Origin: Porites lutea
Taxonomy: Eukaryota; Cnidaria; Anthozoa; Scleractinia; Poritidae
Direction: 5' to 3'
DNA length: 64,000 nucleotides
Assembly (NCBI RefSeq): GCF_958299795.1
Contig: NC_133204.1
Span: 26,770,183-26,834,182 of the forward strand
Under the pieces are notes generated by a model, which searched no databases, was not told the origin of the DNA, and saw nothing but the letters and a program-made list of their open reading frames with translations. This document shows, piece by piece, positions 38,116 to 48,600 of this stretch. Both the position numbers and the translations under genes were made by a program. The number at the start of each line of letters is the position of its first letter. Position 1 is the stretch's first letter.

Positions 38116-41100
38116 ATGGCGGAGGCGTATCCATTCAGTGACGATGACGAAGGGGATGCTCTATTGGATCGCGCCTATGATCGGTGGGAACAGTTGGGAG
38201 GGGCTGCTGTCCGTGGCCCTCTCTTTCAGTTTACTATGCAACCTATTGGTCGACGACGCCGCTGGCGTGATGTGGTGGAACGGGCGCAATTCAATGCGCA
38301 GTTACGACAATCGCGGGATCCTGTGCCTGGAGATAATATTGGGTTGGCGTTGACCGAAGCACTCCATCAAGCCATTGAAACAGAACTGGGCCGTGAGCAG
38401 CGACCTGCCCATCATTTTGTGAATTTTGCCATTACAGCGCATGGATTCACCCATGCTTACCAAACCGCTAATTTTACGGTGGGGGAATTTTTACAACGCA
38501 CCGCCCGTTTGGATGAAATGTTAGCGACCTTGGCCGGCAAGTTGAACAGCAATGAAGCCTTCAACCCCGATCGTGGGTTCCAAGTGGATGTGGTGTTTGT
38601 CTCTATGCCTGGCCCAGGAACAGGCCATCGTAAACAACGCAATGCCGGACGTCTATGCCTGGATCGAGAGAACAAGAAAAAGAAATGCATTATTACCATT
38701 CGAAACAGAGATGCCTTATGCTGTGCTCGCGCGATCGTCACCATGCGTGCCCACTGCCATAAAGATCAAGGCGTGGATGGGTTTCGTGACTGGGACAATC
38801 TCAAACGGGGGCGTCCTGTGCAGTTACGTCAAGCCCAAGCCCTCCATCAGCAAGCGGGGGTGGTTGAGGGTCCCTGTGGTTTACCCGAGCTGCGTCAATT
38901 TCAGCAAGCATTGGGGTCTCAGTATCAACTCTTGGTGATGACCCGGATGAAACCTTTTTTTCTCATCTTTAAAGGCCCTGATGCCCCCCATCAGATTCGT
39001 TTACTGAAATCCAACGATCATTTTGATGGTTGTACGTCTTTTCCGGCGTTTGTCAATCGCTCCTATTATTGTGTGGACTGTGAACGGGGGTTCAACACCA
39101 ACGATCGGGCCCATCACACTTGTCAAGGGAAACGCTGCAAAGCATGCGGTCGATTTGATTGTCCCGATTATGTGCGTGGCACCCGCCCTACAGAGTATTG
39201 CCCCTTATGTCATCGCAAGTTTTATGGTGAGCAGTGTAAACGTCATCATGTGGACAGTCGGCAATGTCAATCCATCAAAACCTGTCTCAAGTGCCAGGCC
39301 CAGTACACCGTCGTCCCTAACCAACGCCATCAGTGTGGGTACGCCAAATGTCCTGTGTGTCACGAATGGGTGTCTATCCAATACCATAAGTGTTACATTC
39401 AACCCGTGGTTGAGAATGAGGAAGAAGAAGAACCCACAGAGGAGGGGGGAGGTAGCATGGTGGCGCCACCCCCTCCCCTGTTTGTTTACGCCGATTTTGA
39501 AGCCATGCAGAATGCGGAAGGTGTGTTTGTGGCCAATTTGTTGTGCTATTCGTCCAGTGAAGAAACGACCATTCATGTGTTGGACGGGGAAGACTGTGCC
39601 CTCCAATTTTTGCGCGATTTGGATGATCTCACGGACCTCCCAGACAGCGAGAGTGAGCGGGAGATTCTCGTGGTGTTTCACAACTTGAAAGGGTTTGATG
39701 GCATGTTTATTCTGCATGAACTGTACCAGCAACAACGCGAAGTGGTGGATCAATTGACGGTGGGCGCCAAAGTGTTGTCCTTCAGGAGTGGACCCCTCAA
39801 ATTCATTGACTCGTTGTGTTTCTTGCCCATGCCGTTGGCCTCGTTTCCCAGCACCTTCAATTTGACCGAATTGAAGAAGGGCTTCTTTCCGCATTTGTTC
39901 AATACCCCGGATCATCAACAGTATGTGGGTCGCATCCCCGATTTGGAATTTTACGATCCCGAGGGCATGATGGCCAAAAAGAAAGACGAACTGACGCGTT
40001 GGCATGCCGACCAAGTCCGTCGTAATGTGCGTTTTGATTTCCAGCAAGACATGATCGAGTATTGCAAATCGGATGTGGCGCTGTTAAAAGCGGGGTGTGA
40101 AGCCTTTCAACAAGAATTTGAACAGCAGGCTGGTTTCAATCCCATGACCAAATGCATCACCATCGCCAGTGCTTGCAATCTCTATTGGCGCAAGCACCAT
40201 TTGACCCCCGATACTATTGCCGTTGAACCGCTCAGGGGCTGGCGAGGCGCCCAAGTCAATCAGTCCCTCAAGGCCCTACAATGGTTGTACTACCAAGAAC
40301 ACCTTATTCCTAAAGAGGGAGCTAGTGCCGATCGCATTCGTCATGTCCGGAATGGGGGTGAGCAGTTTGTCCGGACCCTCGTGAATGGTTATTTCGTCGA
40401 TGGCTACGATCCTCTGACCCGCACTGTTTATGAATTTCATGGGTGTCTCTATCATGGCTGTCCTCGCTGTTATCCCGTGAGAGATGCCAAACATTATGCC
40501 ACACCGGATCGAACCGTGGAGGAACTGTATCAAGCCACGCTCTCCAAACGCATGGCTCTGCTCCGAGCAGGTTACACCGTCATCGAAATGTGGGAATGTG
40601 AATGGGACCGACTGGTGGATGACGAGCCCGTTGTCTCTCAGTTTCTGGCTTCTTTTGATCTGGTCGCACCCTTGGAACCCCGTGACGCCTTTTTTGGAGG
40701 TCGCACTGGTGCGGTGGTGTTGCATGCCGTGGCTGAAGAGGGGGAGGAAATACGTTATGTGGATGTGACCTCCCTGTACCCATGGGTGAATAAGAACTGC
40801 CCTTACCCTATCGGTCATCCCAAGATCATCACCCAACCTGTCGACCAGTCCCTGGCGTCCTATTTTGGTATTGCTACGGTGGACATTCTGCCTCCCGCTG
40901 GTCTATTCCACCCCGTCTTGCCTGTACGTTGTGGCCAAAAACTCACGTTTCCTCTCTGCCGCGCCTGTGTCCAGACAGAGCAAGCCCAGCCTATGTTGAC
41001 TAGAACCCAGTATTGCCCTCATTCGGATGCGGATCGTACACTACGTGGGACTTGGTGCACGCCCGAATTGGTCAAAGCGGTGGAAAAGGGGTACACCCTG

Positions 41101-42087
41101 ATCAAGATCCATGAAGTCTGGCATTTTCCCCCCGAGCAACGCCAAACAGGTCTTTTCGCTGATTACGTCAATACTTGGCTCAAACTCAAACAAGAATCCG
41201 CGGGGTGGCCCAGTTGGTGTCAGACCCTCGAGCAAAAACGCGAGTATATTCTTCGCTACCAGGAACGGGAGGGGATCCGACTGGACATTGCCAGCATTGC
41301 CAAAAACCCTGGTCGTAAGGCCACCGCCAAACTCATGTTGAATAGTTTCTGGGGCAAGTTTGGTGAGCGGATCAACAAACCCACCACCGTCACCGTTCAA
41401 AACCCCGCCCATTTGTTCAGCCTCGTTTCTGATGCAGCTCTCGATCTCAGTACGCTCCGCCTCTGTACCGACGACATTTTGGAAGCCGTCTACACCAGTG
41501 TCCAAGACAATGCTGTCAAAGGCACCAAGACCAATATCTTTGTGGCGGCGTTCACCACGTGTCATGCTCGACTCAAGCTCTACGAGTCCCTGGACACTCT
41601 CCAGCAGCAAGTGCTTTACTATGATACCGACAGTGTCGTGTACAAGTGGCGTCCCGGTCAACCCAGCATTGCCACTGGGGATTTTCTAGGCGACATGACG
41701 GATGAATTGGACGGGGATGTCATCACCGAGTTTGTTTCGGGGGGCGCCAAGAATTATGGGTACACAACCCGTGGAGGTAAGGTGGTGTGCAAGGTCCGCG
41801 GTTTCACCCTGAATGTCCGGGGATCGGCCATCCTCAATTTTCATACCATGAAAGAGAACATTCTCTCGGAACTAGACTCGCCTCAGGACACTCGCCGAAA
41901 TTTGAACATTGTCAACCCCTATCATTTCACACGGGATTTGGAAAAGAAACACATTCAAGTGGTTCCGCGCGTGAAGCATTATGGGTTGGTGTTTGACAAG
42001 CGCGTCCTCCAGGTGACTACCCGATCCAGTTATCCCTATGGCTACGAGAGGATTGGGGACGAATTGGATCTGCTCTTAGATTTGTAA
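38116..42087 (+). CDS. Protein-primed DNA polymerase B (Polinton POLB)
   Basis: 1323 residues. The N-terminal 440 residues include a Cys/His-rich region (CVDCERGF, CKACGRFDCP, CPLCHRKF, CLKC, CPVCHEW), probably zinc-binding. Exonuclease motifs: I, YADFEAM (D460); II, HNLKGFDGMF (D528); III, YCKSDVALL (Y649, D653). Polymerase motifs: A, YVDVTSLYP (D883); B, KATAKLMLNSFWGKFG (K1068, N1076); C, YYDTDSVVY (D1170, D1172). The overall plan matches polymerases that start from a terminal protein on linear DNA with inverted ends. The stop codon falls at the inner edge of the right TIR. It has its own TATA box at 38066. Confidence 0.95.
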   Translation: MAEAYPFSDDDEGDALLDRAYDRWEQLGGAAVRGPLFQFTMQPIGRRRRWRDVVERAQFNAQLRQSRDPVPGDNIGLALTEALHQAIETELGREQRPAHHFVNFAITAHGFTHAYQTANFTVGEFLQRTARLDEMLATLAGKLNSNEAFNPDRGFQVDVVFVSMPGPGTGHRKQRNAGRLCLDRENKKKKCIITIRNRDALCCARAIVTMRAHCHKDQGVDGFRDWDNLKRGRPVQLRQAQALHQQAGVVEGPCGLPELRQFQQALGSQYQLLVMTRMKPFFLIFKGPDAPHQIRLLKSNDHFDGCTSFPAFVNRSYYCVDCERGFNTNDRAHHTCQGKRCKACGRFDCPDYVRGTRPTEYCPLCHRKFYGEQCKRHHVDSRQCQSIKTCLKCQAQYTVVPNQRHQCGYAKCPVCHEWVSIQYHKCYIQPVVENEEEEEPTEEGGGSMVAPPPPLFVYADFEAMQNAEGVFVANLLCYSSSEETTIHVLDGEDCALQFLRDLDDLTDLPDSESEREILVVFHNLKGFDGMFILHELYQQQREVVDQLTVGAKVLSFRSGPLKFIDSLCFLPMPLASFPSTFNLTELKKGFFPHLFNTPDHQQYVGRIPDLEFYDPEGMMAKKKDELTRWHADQVRRNVRFDFQQDMIEYCKSDVALLKAGCEAFQQEFEQQAGFNPMTKCITIASACNLYWRKHHLTPDTIAVEPLRGWRGAQVNQSLKALQWLYYQEHLIPKEGASADRIRHVRNGGEQFVRTLVNGYFVDGYDPLTRTVYEFHGCLYHGCPRCYPVRDAKHYATPDRTVEELYQATLSKRMALLRAGYTVIEMWECEWDRLVDDEPVVSQFLASFDLVAPLEPRDAFFGGRTGAVVLHAVAEEGEEIRYVDVTSLYPWVNKNCPYPIGHPKIITQPVDQSLASYFGIATVDILPPAGLFHPVLPVRCGQKLTFPLCRACVQTEQAQPMLTRTQYCPHSDADRTLRGTWCTPELVKAVEKGYTLIKIHEVWHFPPEQRQTGLFADYVNTWLKLKQESAGWPSWCQTLEQKREYILRYQEREGIRLDIASIAKNPGRKATAKLMLNSFWGKFGERINKPTTVTVQNPAHLFSLVSDAALDLSTLRLCTDDILEAVYTSVQDNAVKGTKTNIFVAAFTTCHARLKLYESLDTLQQQVLYYDTDSVVYKWRPGQPSIATGDFLGDMTDELDGDVITEFVSGGAKNYGYTTRGGKVVCKVRGFTLNVRGSAILNFHTMKENILSELDSPQDTRRNLNIVNPYHFTRDLEKKHIQVVPRVKHYGLVFDKRVLQVTTRSSYPYGYERIGDELDLLLDL

Positions 42088-42458
42088 AACAAAGGGCGTG
42101 ACGTCACTAGGACCTCACACACGTCCCGGATGTCATTTAGGGCACTGTCGAGACTTGTACTAAAAATGCTGTGGACCTCTATACAGTGTGTGTGTTTTTT
42201 ATGGATTTCTGGGAAAGCGAGGGGATTGGGGTTGAATTGTGTATGCGTCCCGCTTGTACCCAGGTTCTACGCGGTCCTTTAAAACTATGCCAAGTATGCG
42301 GATCCACCTCTTGGGTGGGGTCACGTGATTTTTATGCCCAAATATGGGCATTGTGACGTCAGTCAAGTCACATGGGCTAAATACTCGATGCTGATTGGTC
42401 GAGAAAATTTCTGCTGCGCTGTGATTGGTTGGGACCTTCTGGAGCCTCCTATACTACT
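42084..42458 (-). repeat. Polinton right terminal inverted repeat
   Basis: Reverse complement of 20517-20888. The element ends ...CCTATACTACT at 42458. The inner edge coincides with the polymerase stop codon. Confidence 0.92.
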
Positions 42459-42464
42459 ATTATT
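42459..42464. repeat. Target-site duplication, right (ATTATT)
   Basis: Second copy of the 6-bp target. The 5S spacer continues with AACGCC. Confidence 0.95.
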
Positions 42465-42625
42465 AACGCCATGAGCTTTTTATAGAGGAAAACATTTCAC
42501 CGCAGTTCTGTTGTCAAACTATTTCCACTGGTTGCAGACGTCAGGGTTGGCCACTCAGTCCAGTACAGAAGCAAGAAGACGGAACTCAACTATTTGATCT
42601 TACCTTTCGGCCGCTTGCTCTCGTC

Positions 42626-45600
42626 GTCTACGACCACACCACAGGGGAAAAACCGGTTCCCATCCGAACACCGAAGTAAAGTCCTGTCGGGCGGGTCTAG
42701 TACCTTGGCGGGGGACCACCTGGGAATAGCCCGTGTTGTAGACATCTCCTTTTGCTCTTCTCGCCAACTATTTTTCTTCTGTCTGCTCGCGAGCTTTACG
42801 TGATTGTTTTTTTTTTCTCGTTTCTTGTTAGTGTTGTTTAAACTATCCTAAAAGACTAGCCAAAGGCACTGCAAATAACTCTGAACCAAACGAAGACAGG
42901 ACAGCCCCTACAAAGATTGCCACACTCCCTAGTGTAGTTTCCTCTTTTCCACAAGGTCCATCCTTAGCATGGAATTGAAACTGTGATTCACATTATTAAC
43001 GCCATGAGCTTTTTATAGAGGAAAACATTTCACCGCAGTTCTGTTGTCAAACTATTTCCACTGGTTGCAGACGTCAGGGTTGGCCACTCAGTCCAGTACA
43101 GAAGCAAGAAGACGGAACTCAACTATTTGATCTTACCTTTCGGCCGCTTGCTCTCGTCGTCTACGACCACACCACAGGGGAAAAACCGGTTCCCATCCGA
43201 ACACCGAAGTAAAGTCCTGTCGGGCGGGTCTAGTACCTTGGCGGGGGACCACCTGGGAATAGCCCGTGTTGTAGACATCTCCTTTTGCTCTTCTCGCCAA
43301 CTATTTTTCTTCTGTCTGCTCGCGAGCTTTACGTGATTGTTTTTTTTTTCTCGTTTCTTGTTAGTGTTGTTTAAACTATCCTAAAAGACTAGCCAAAGGC
43401 ACTGCAAATAACTCTGAACCAAACGAAGACAGGACAGCCCCTACAAAGATTGCCACACTCCCTAGTGTAGTTTCCTCTTTTCCACAAGGTCCATCCTTAG
43501 CATGGAATTGAAACTGTGATTCAGATTATTAACGCCATGAGCTTTTTATAGAGGAAAACATTTCACCGCAGTTCTGTTGTCAAACTATTTCCACTGGTTG
43601 CAGACGTCAGGGTTGGCCACTCAGTCCAGTACAGAAGCAAGAAGACGGAACTCAACTATTTGATCTTACCTTTCGGCCGCTTGCTCTCGTCGTCTACGAC
43701 CACACCACAGGGGAAAAACCGGTTCCCATCCGAACACCGAAGTAAAGTCCTGTCGGGCGGGTCTAGTACCTTGGCGGGGGACCACCTGGGAATAGCCCGT
43801 GTTGTAGACATCTCCTTTTGCTCTTCTCGCCAACTATTTTTCTTCTGTCTGCTCGCGAGCTTTACGTGATTGTTTTTTTTTTCTCGTTTCTTGTTAGTGT
43901 TGTTTAAACTATCCTAAAAGACTAGCCAAAGGCACTGCAAATAACTCTGAACCAAACGAAGACAGGACAGCCCCTACAAAGATTGCCACACTCCCTAGTG
44001 TAGTTTCCTCTTTTCCACAAGGTCCATCCTTAGCATGGAATTGAAACTGTGATTCAGATTATTAACGCCATGAGCTTTTTATAGAGGAAAACATTTCACC
44101 GCAGTTCTGTTGTCAAACTATTTCCACTGGTTGCAGACGTCAGGGTTGGCCACTCAGTCCAGTACAGAAGCAAGAAGACGGAACTCAACTATTTGATCTT
44201 ACCTTTCGGCTGCTTGCTCTCGTCGTCTACGACCACACCACAGGGGAAAAACCGGTTCCCATCCGAACACCGAAGTAAAGTCCTGTCGGGCGGGTCTAGT
44301 ACCTTGGCGGGGGACCACCTGGGAATAGCCCGTGTTGTAGACATCTCCTTTTGCTCTTCTCGCCAACTATTTTTCTTCTGTCTGCTCGCGAGCTTTACGT
44401 GATTGTTTTTTTTTTCTCGTTCCTTGTTAGTGTTGTTTAAACTATCCTAAAAGACTAGCCAAAGGCACTGCAAATAACTCTGAACCAAACGAAGACAGGA
44501 CAGCCCCTACAAAGATTGCCACACTCCCTAGTGTAGTTTCCTCTTTTCCACAAGGTCCATCCTTAGCATGGAATTGAAACTGTGATTCAGATTATTAACG
44601 CCATGAGCTTTTTATAGAGGAAAACATTTCACCGCAGTTCTGTTGTCAAACTATTTCCACTGGTTGCAGACGTCAGGGTTGGCCACTCAGTCCAGTACAG
44701 AAGCAAGAAGACGGAACTCAACTATTTGATCTTACCTTTCGGCCGCTTGCTCTCGTCGTCTACGACCACACCACAGGGGAAAAACCGGTTCCCATCCGAA
44801 CACCGAAGTAAAGTCCTGTCGGGCGGGTCTAGTACCTTGGCGGGGGACCACCTGGGAATAGCCCGTGTTGTAGACATCTCCTTTTGCTCATCTCGCCAAC
44901 TATTTTTCTTCTGTCTGCTCGCGAGCTTTACGTGATTGTTTTTTTTTTCTCGTTTCTTGTTAGTGTTGTTTAAACTATCCTAAAAGACTAGCCAAAGGCA
45001 CTGCAAATAACTCTGAACCAAACGAAGACAGGACAGCCCCTACAAAGATTGCCACACTCCCTAGTGTAGTTTCCTCTTTTCCACAAGGTCCATCCTTAGC
45101 ATGGAATTGAAACTGTGATTCAGATTATTAACGCCATGAGCTTTTTATAGAGGAAAACATTTCACCGCAGTTCTGTTGTCAAACTATTTCCACTGGTTGC
45201 AGACGTCAGGGTTGGCCACTCAGTCTAGTACAGAAGCAAGAAGACGGAACTCAACTATTTGATCTTACCTTTCGCCCGCTGGCTCTCGTCGTCTACGACC
45301 ACACCACCGGAGAAAAACCGGTTCCCATCCGAACACCGAAGTAAAGTCCTGTCGGGCGGGTCTAGTACCTTGGCGGGGGACCACCTGGGAATAGCCCGTG
45401 TTGTAGACATCTCCTTTTGCTCTTCTCGCCAACTATTTTTCTTCTGTCTGCTCGCGAGCTTTACGTGATTGTTTTTTTTTTCTCGTTTCTTGTTAGTGTT
45501 GTTTAAACTATCCTAAAAGACTAGCCAAAGGCACTGCAAATAACTCTGAACCAAACGAAGACAGGACAGCCCCTACAAAGATTGACACACTCCCTAGTGT

Positions 45601-48600
45601 AGTTTCCTCTTTTCCACAAGGTCCATCCTTAGCATGGAATTGAAACTGTGATTCAGATTATTAACGCCATGAGCTTTTTATAGAGGAAAACATTTCACCG
45701 CAGTTCTGTTGTCAAACTATTTCCACTGGTTGCAGACGTCAGGGTTGGCCACTCAGTCCAGTACAGAAGCAAGAAGACGGAACTCAACTATTTGATCTTA
45801 CCTTTCGGCCGCTTGCTCTCGTCGTCTACGACCACACCACAGGGGAAAAACCGGTTCCCATCCGAACACCGAAGTAAAGTCCTGTCGGGCGGGTCTAGTA
45901 CCTTGGCGGGGGACCACCTGGGAATAGCCCGTGTTGTAGACATCTCCTTTTGCTCTTCTCGCCAACTATTTTTCTTCTGTCTGCTCGCGAGCTTTACGTG
46001 ATTGTTTTTTTTTTCTCGTTTCTTGTTAGTGTTGTTTAAACTATCCTAAAAGACTAGCCAAAGGCACTGCAAATAACTCTGAACCAAACGAAGACAGGAC
46101 AGCCCCTACAAAGATTGCCACACTCCCTAGTGTAGTTTCCTCTTTTCCACAAGGTCCATCCTTAGCATGGAATTGAAACTGTGATTCACATTATTAACGC
46201 CATGAGCTTTTTATAGAGGAAAACATTTCACCGCAGTTCTGTTGTCAAACTATTTCCACTGGTTGCAGACGTCAGGGTTGGCCACTCAGTCCAGTACAGA
46301 AGCAAGAAGACGGAACTCAACTATTTGATCTTACCTTTCGGCCGCTTGCTCTCGTCGTCTACGACCACACCACAGGGGAAAAACCGGTTCCCATCCGAAC
46401 ACCGAAGTAAAGTCCTGTCGGGCGGGTCTAGTACCTTGGCGGGGGACCACCTGGGAATAGCCCGTGTTGTAGACATCTCCTTTTGCTCTTCTCGCCAACT
46501 ATTTTTCTTCTGTCTGCTCGCGAGCTTTACGTGATTGTTTTTTTTTTCTCGTTTCTTGTTAGTGTTGTTTAAACTATCCTAAAAGACTAGCCAAAGGCAC
46601 TGCAAATAACTCTGAACCAAACGAAGACAGGACAGCCCCTACAAAGATTGCCACACTCCCTAGTGTAGTTTCCTCTTTTCCACAAGGTCCATCCTTAGCA
46701 TGGAATTGAAACTGTGATTCACATTATTAACGCCATGAGCTTTTTATAGAGGAAAACATTTCACCGCAGTTCTGTTGTCAAACTATTTCCACTGGTTGCA
46801 GACGTCAGGGTTGGCCACTCAGTCCAGTACAGAAGCAAGAAGACGGAACTCAACTATTTGATCTTACCTTTCGGCCGCTTGCTCTCGTCGTCTACGACCA
46901 CACCACAGGGGAAAAACCGGTTCCCATCCGAACACCGAAGTAAAGTCCTGTCGGGCGGGTCTAGTACCTTGGCGGGGGACCACCTGGGAATAGCCCGTGT
47001 TGTAGACATCTCCTTTTGCTCTTCTCGCCAACTATTTTTCTTCTGTCTGCTCGCGAGCTTTACGTGATTGTTTTTTTTTTCTCGTTTCTTGTTAGTGTTG
47101 TTTAAACTATCCTAAAAGACTAGCCAAAGGCACTGCAAATAACTCTGAACCAAACGAAGACAGGACAGCCCCTACAAAGATTGCCACACTCCCTAGTGTA
47201 GTTTCCTCTTTTCCACAAGGTCCATCCTTAGCATGGAATTGAAACTGTGATTCACATTATTAACGCCATGAGCTTTTTATAGAGGAAAACATTTCACCGC
47301 AGTTCTGTTGTCAAACTATTTCCACTGGTTGCAGACGTCAGGGTTGGCCACTCAGTCCAGTACAGAAGCAAGAAGACGGAACTCAACTATTTGATCTTAC
47401 CTTTCGGCCGCTTGCTCTCGTCGTCTACGACCACACCACAGGGGAAAAACCGGTTCCCATCCGAACACCGAAGTAAAGTCCTGTCGGGCGGGTCTAGTAC
47501 CTTGGCGGGGGACCACCTGGGAATAGCCCGTGTTGTAGACATCTCCTTTTGCTCTTCTCGCCAACTATTTTTCTTCTGTCTGCTCGCGAGCTTTACGTGA
47601 TTGTTTTTTTTTTCTCGTTTCTTGTTAGTGTTGTTTAAACTATCCTAAAAGACTAGCCAAAGGCACTGCAAATAACTCTGAACCAAACGAAGACAGGACA
47701 GCCCCTACAAAGATTGCCACACTCCCTAGTGTAGTTTCCTCTTTTCCACAAGGTCCATCCTTAGCATGGAATTGAAACTGTGATTCAGATTATTAACGCC
47801 ATGAGCTTTTTATAGAGGAAAACATTTCACCGCAGTTCTGTTGTCAAACTATTTCCACTGGTTGCAGACGTCAGGGTTGGCCACTCAGTCCAGTACAGAA
47901 GCAAGAAGACGGAACTCAACTATTTGATCTTACCTTTCGGCCGCTTGCTCTCGTCGTCTACGACCACACCACAGGGGAAAAACCGGTTCCCATCCGAACA
48001 CCGAAGTAAAGTCCTGTCGGGCGCGTCTAGTACCTTGGCGGGGGACCACCTGGGAATAGCCCGTGTTGTAGACATCTCCTTTTGCTCTTCTCGCCAACTA
48101 TTTTTCTTCTGTCTGCTCGCGAGCTTTACGTGATTGTTTTTTTTTTCTCGTTTCTTGTTAGTGTTGTTTAAACTATCCTAAAAGACTAGCCAAAGGCACT
48201 GCAAATAACTCTGAACCAAACGAAGACAGGACAGCCCCTACAAAGATTGCCACACTCCCTAGTGTAGTTTCCTCTTTTCCACAAGGTCCATCCTTAGCAT
48301 GGAATTGAAACTGTGATTCACATTATTAACGCCATGAGCTTTTTATAGAGGAAAACATTTCACCGCAGTTCTGTTGTCAAACTATTTCCACTGGTTGCAG
48401 ACGTCAGGGTTGGCCACTCAGTCCAGTACAGAAGCAAGAAGACGGAACTCAACTATTTGATCTTACCTTTCGGCCGCTTGCTCTCGTCGTCTACGACCAC
48501 ACCACAGGGGAAAAACCGGTTCCCATCCGAACACCGAAGTAAAGTCCTGTCGGGCGGGTCTAGTACCTTGGCGGGGGACCACCTGGGAATAGCCCGTGTT

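Larger units (their letters stand above)
20517..42458 (+). mobile_element. Polinton/Maverick (adintovirus-like), 21.9 kb, looks whole
   Basis: It is bounded by ATTATT duplications and by inverted repeats starting AGTAGTATAGG; Polinton ends typically begin with AG. It encodes protein-primed DNA polymerase B, integrase, packaging ATPase, adenain-type protease, major (double jelly-roll) and minor (penton-like) capsid proteins, plus about fifteen further genes. It sits in the spacer of one 5S unit, 161 bp upstream of the next 5S gene, and interrupts no 5S gene. The core genes are open throughout. Only one lysine-rich minus-strand region seems fragmented (about two breaks, or introns). Perfect target duplications and near-identical outer repeat ends suggest a young insertion. 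Gene naming rests on visible motifs, not on database searches. Confidence 0.95.

Noticed and set aside
39205-40047. Minus-strand frame of 280 codons inside the polymerase gene
   Set aside because: Shadow of the well-supported polymerase frame with its exonuclease motifs.
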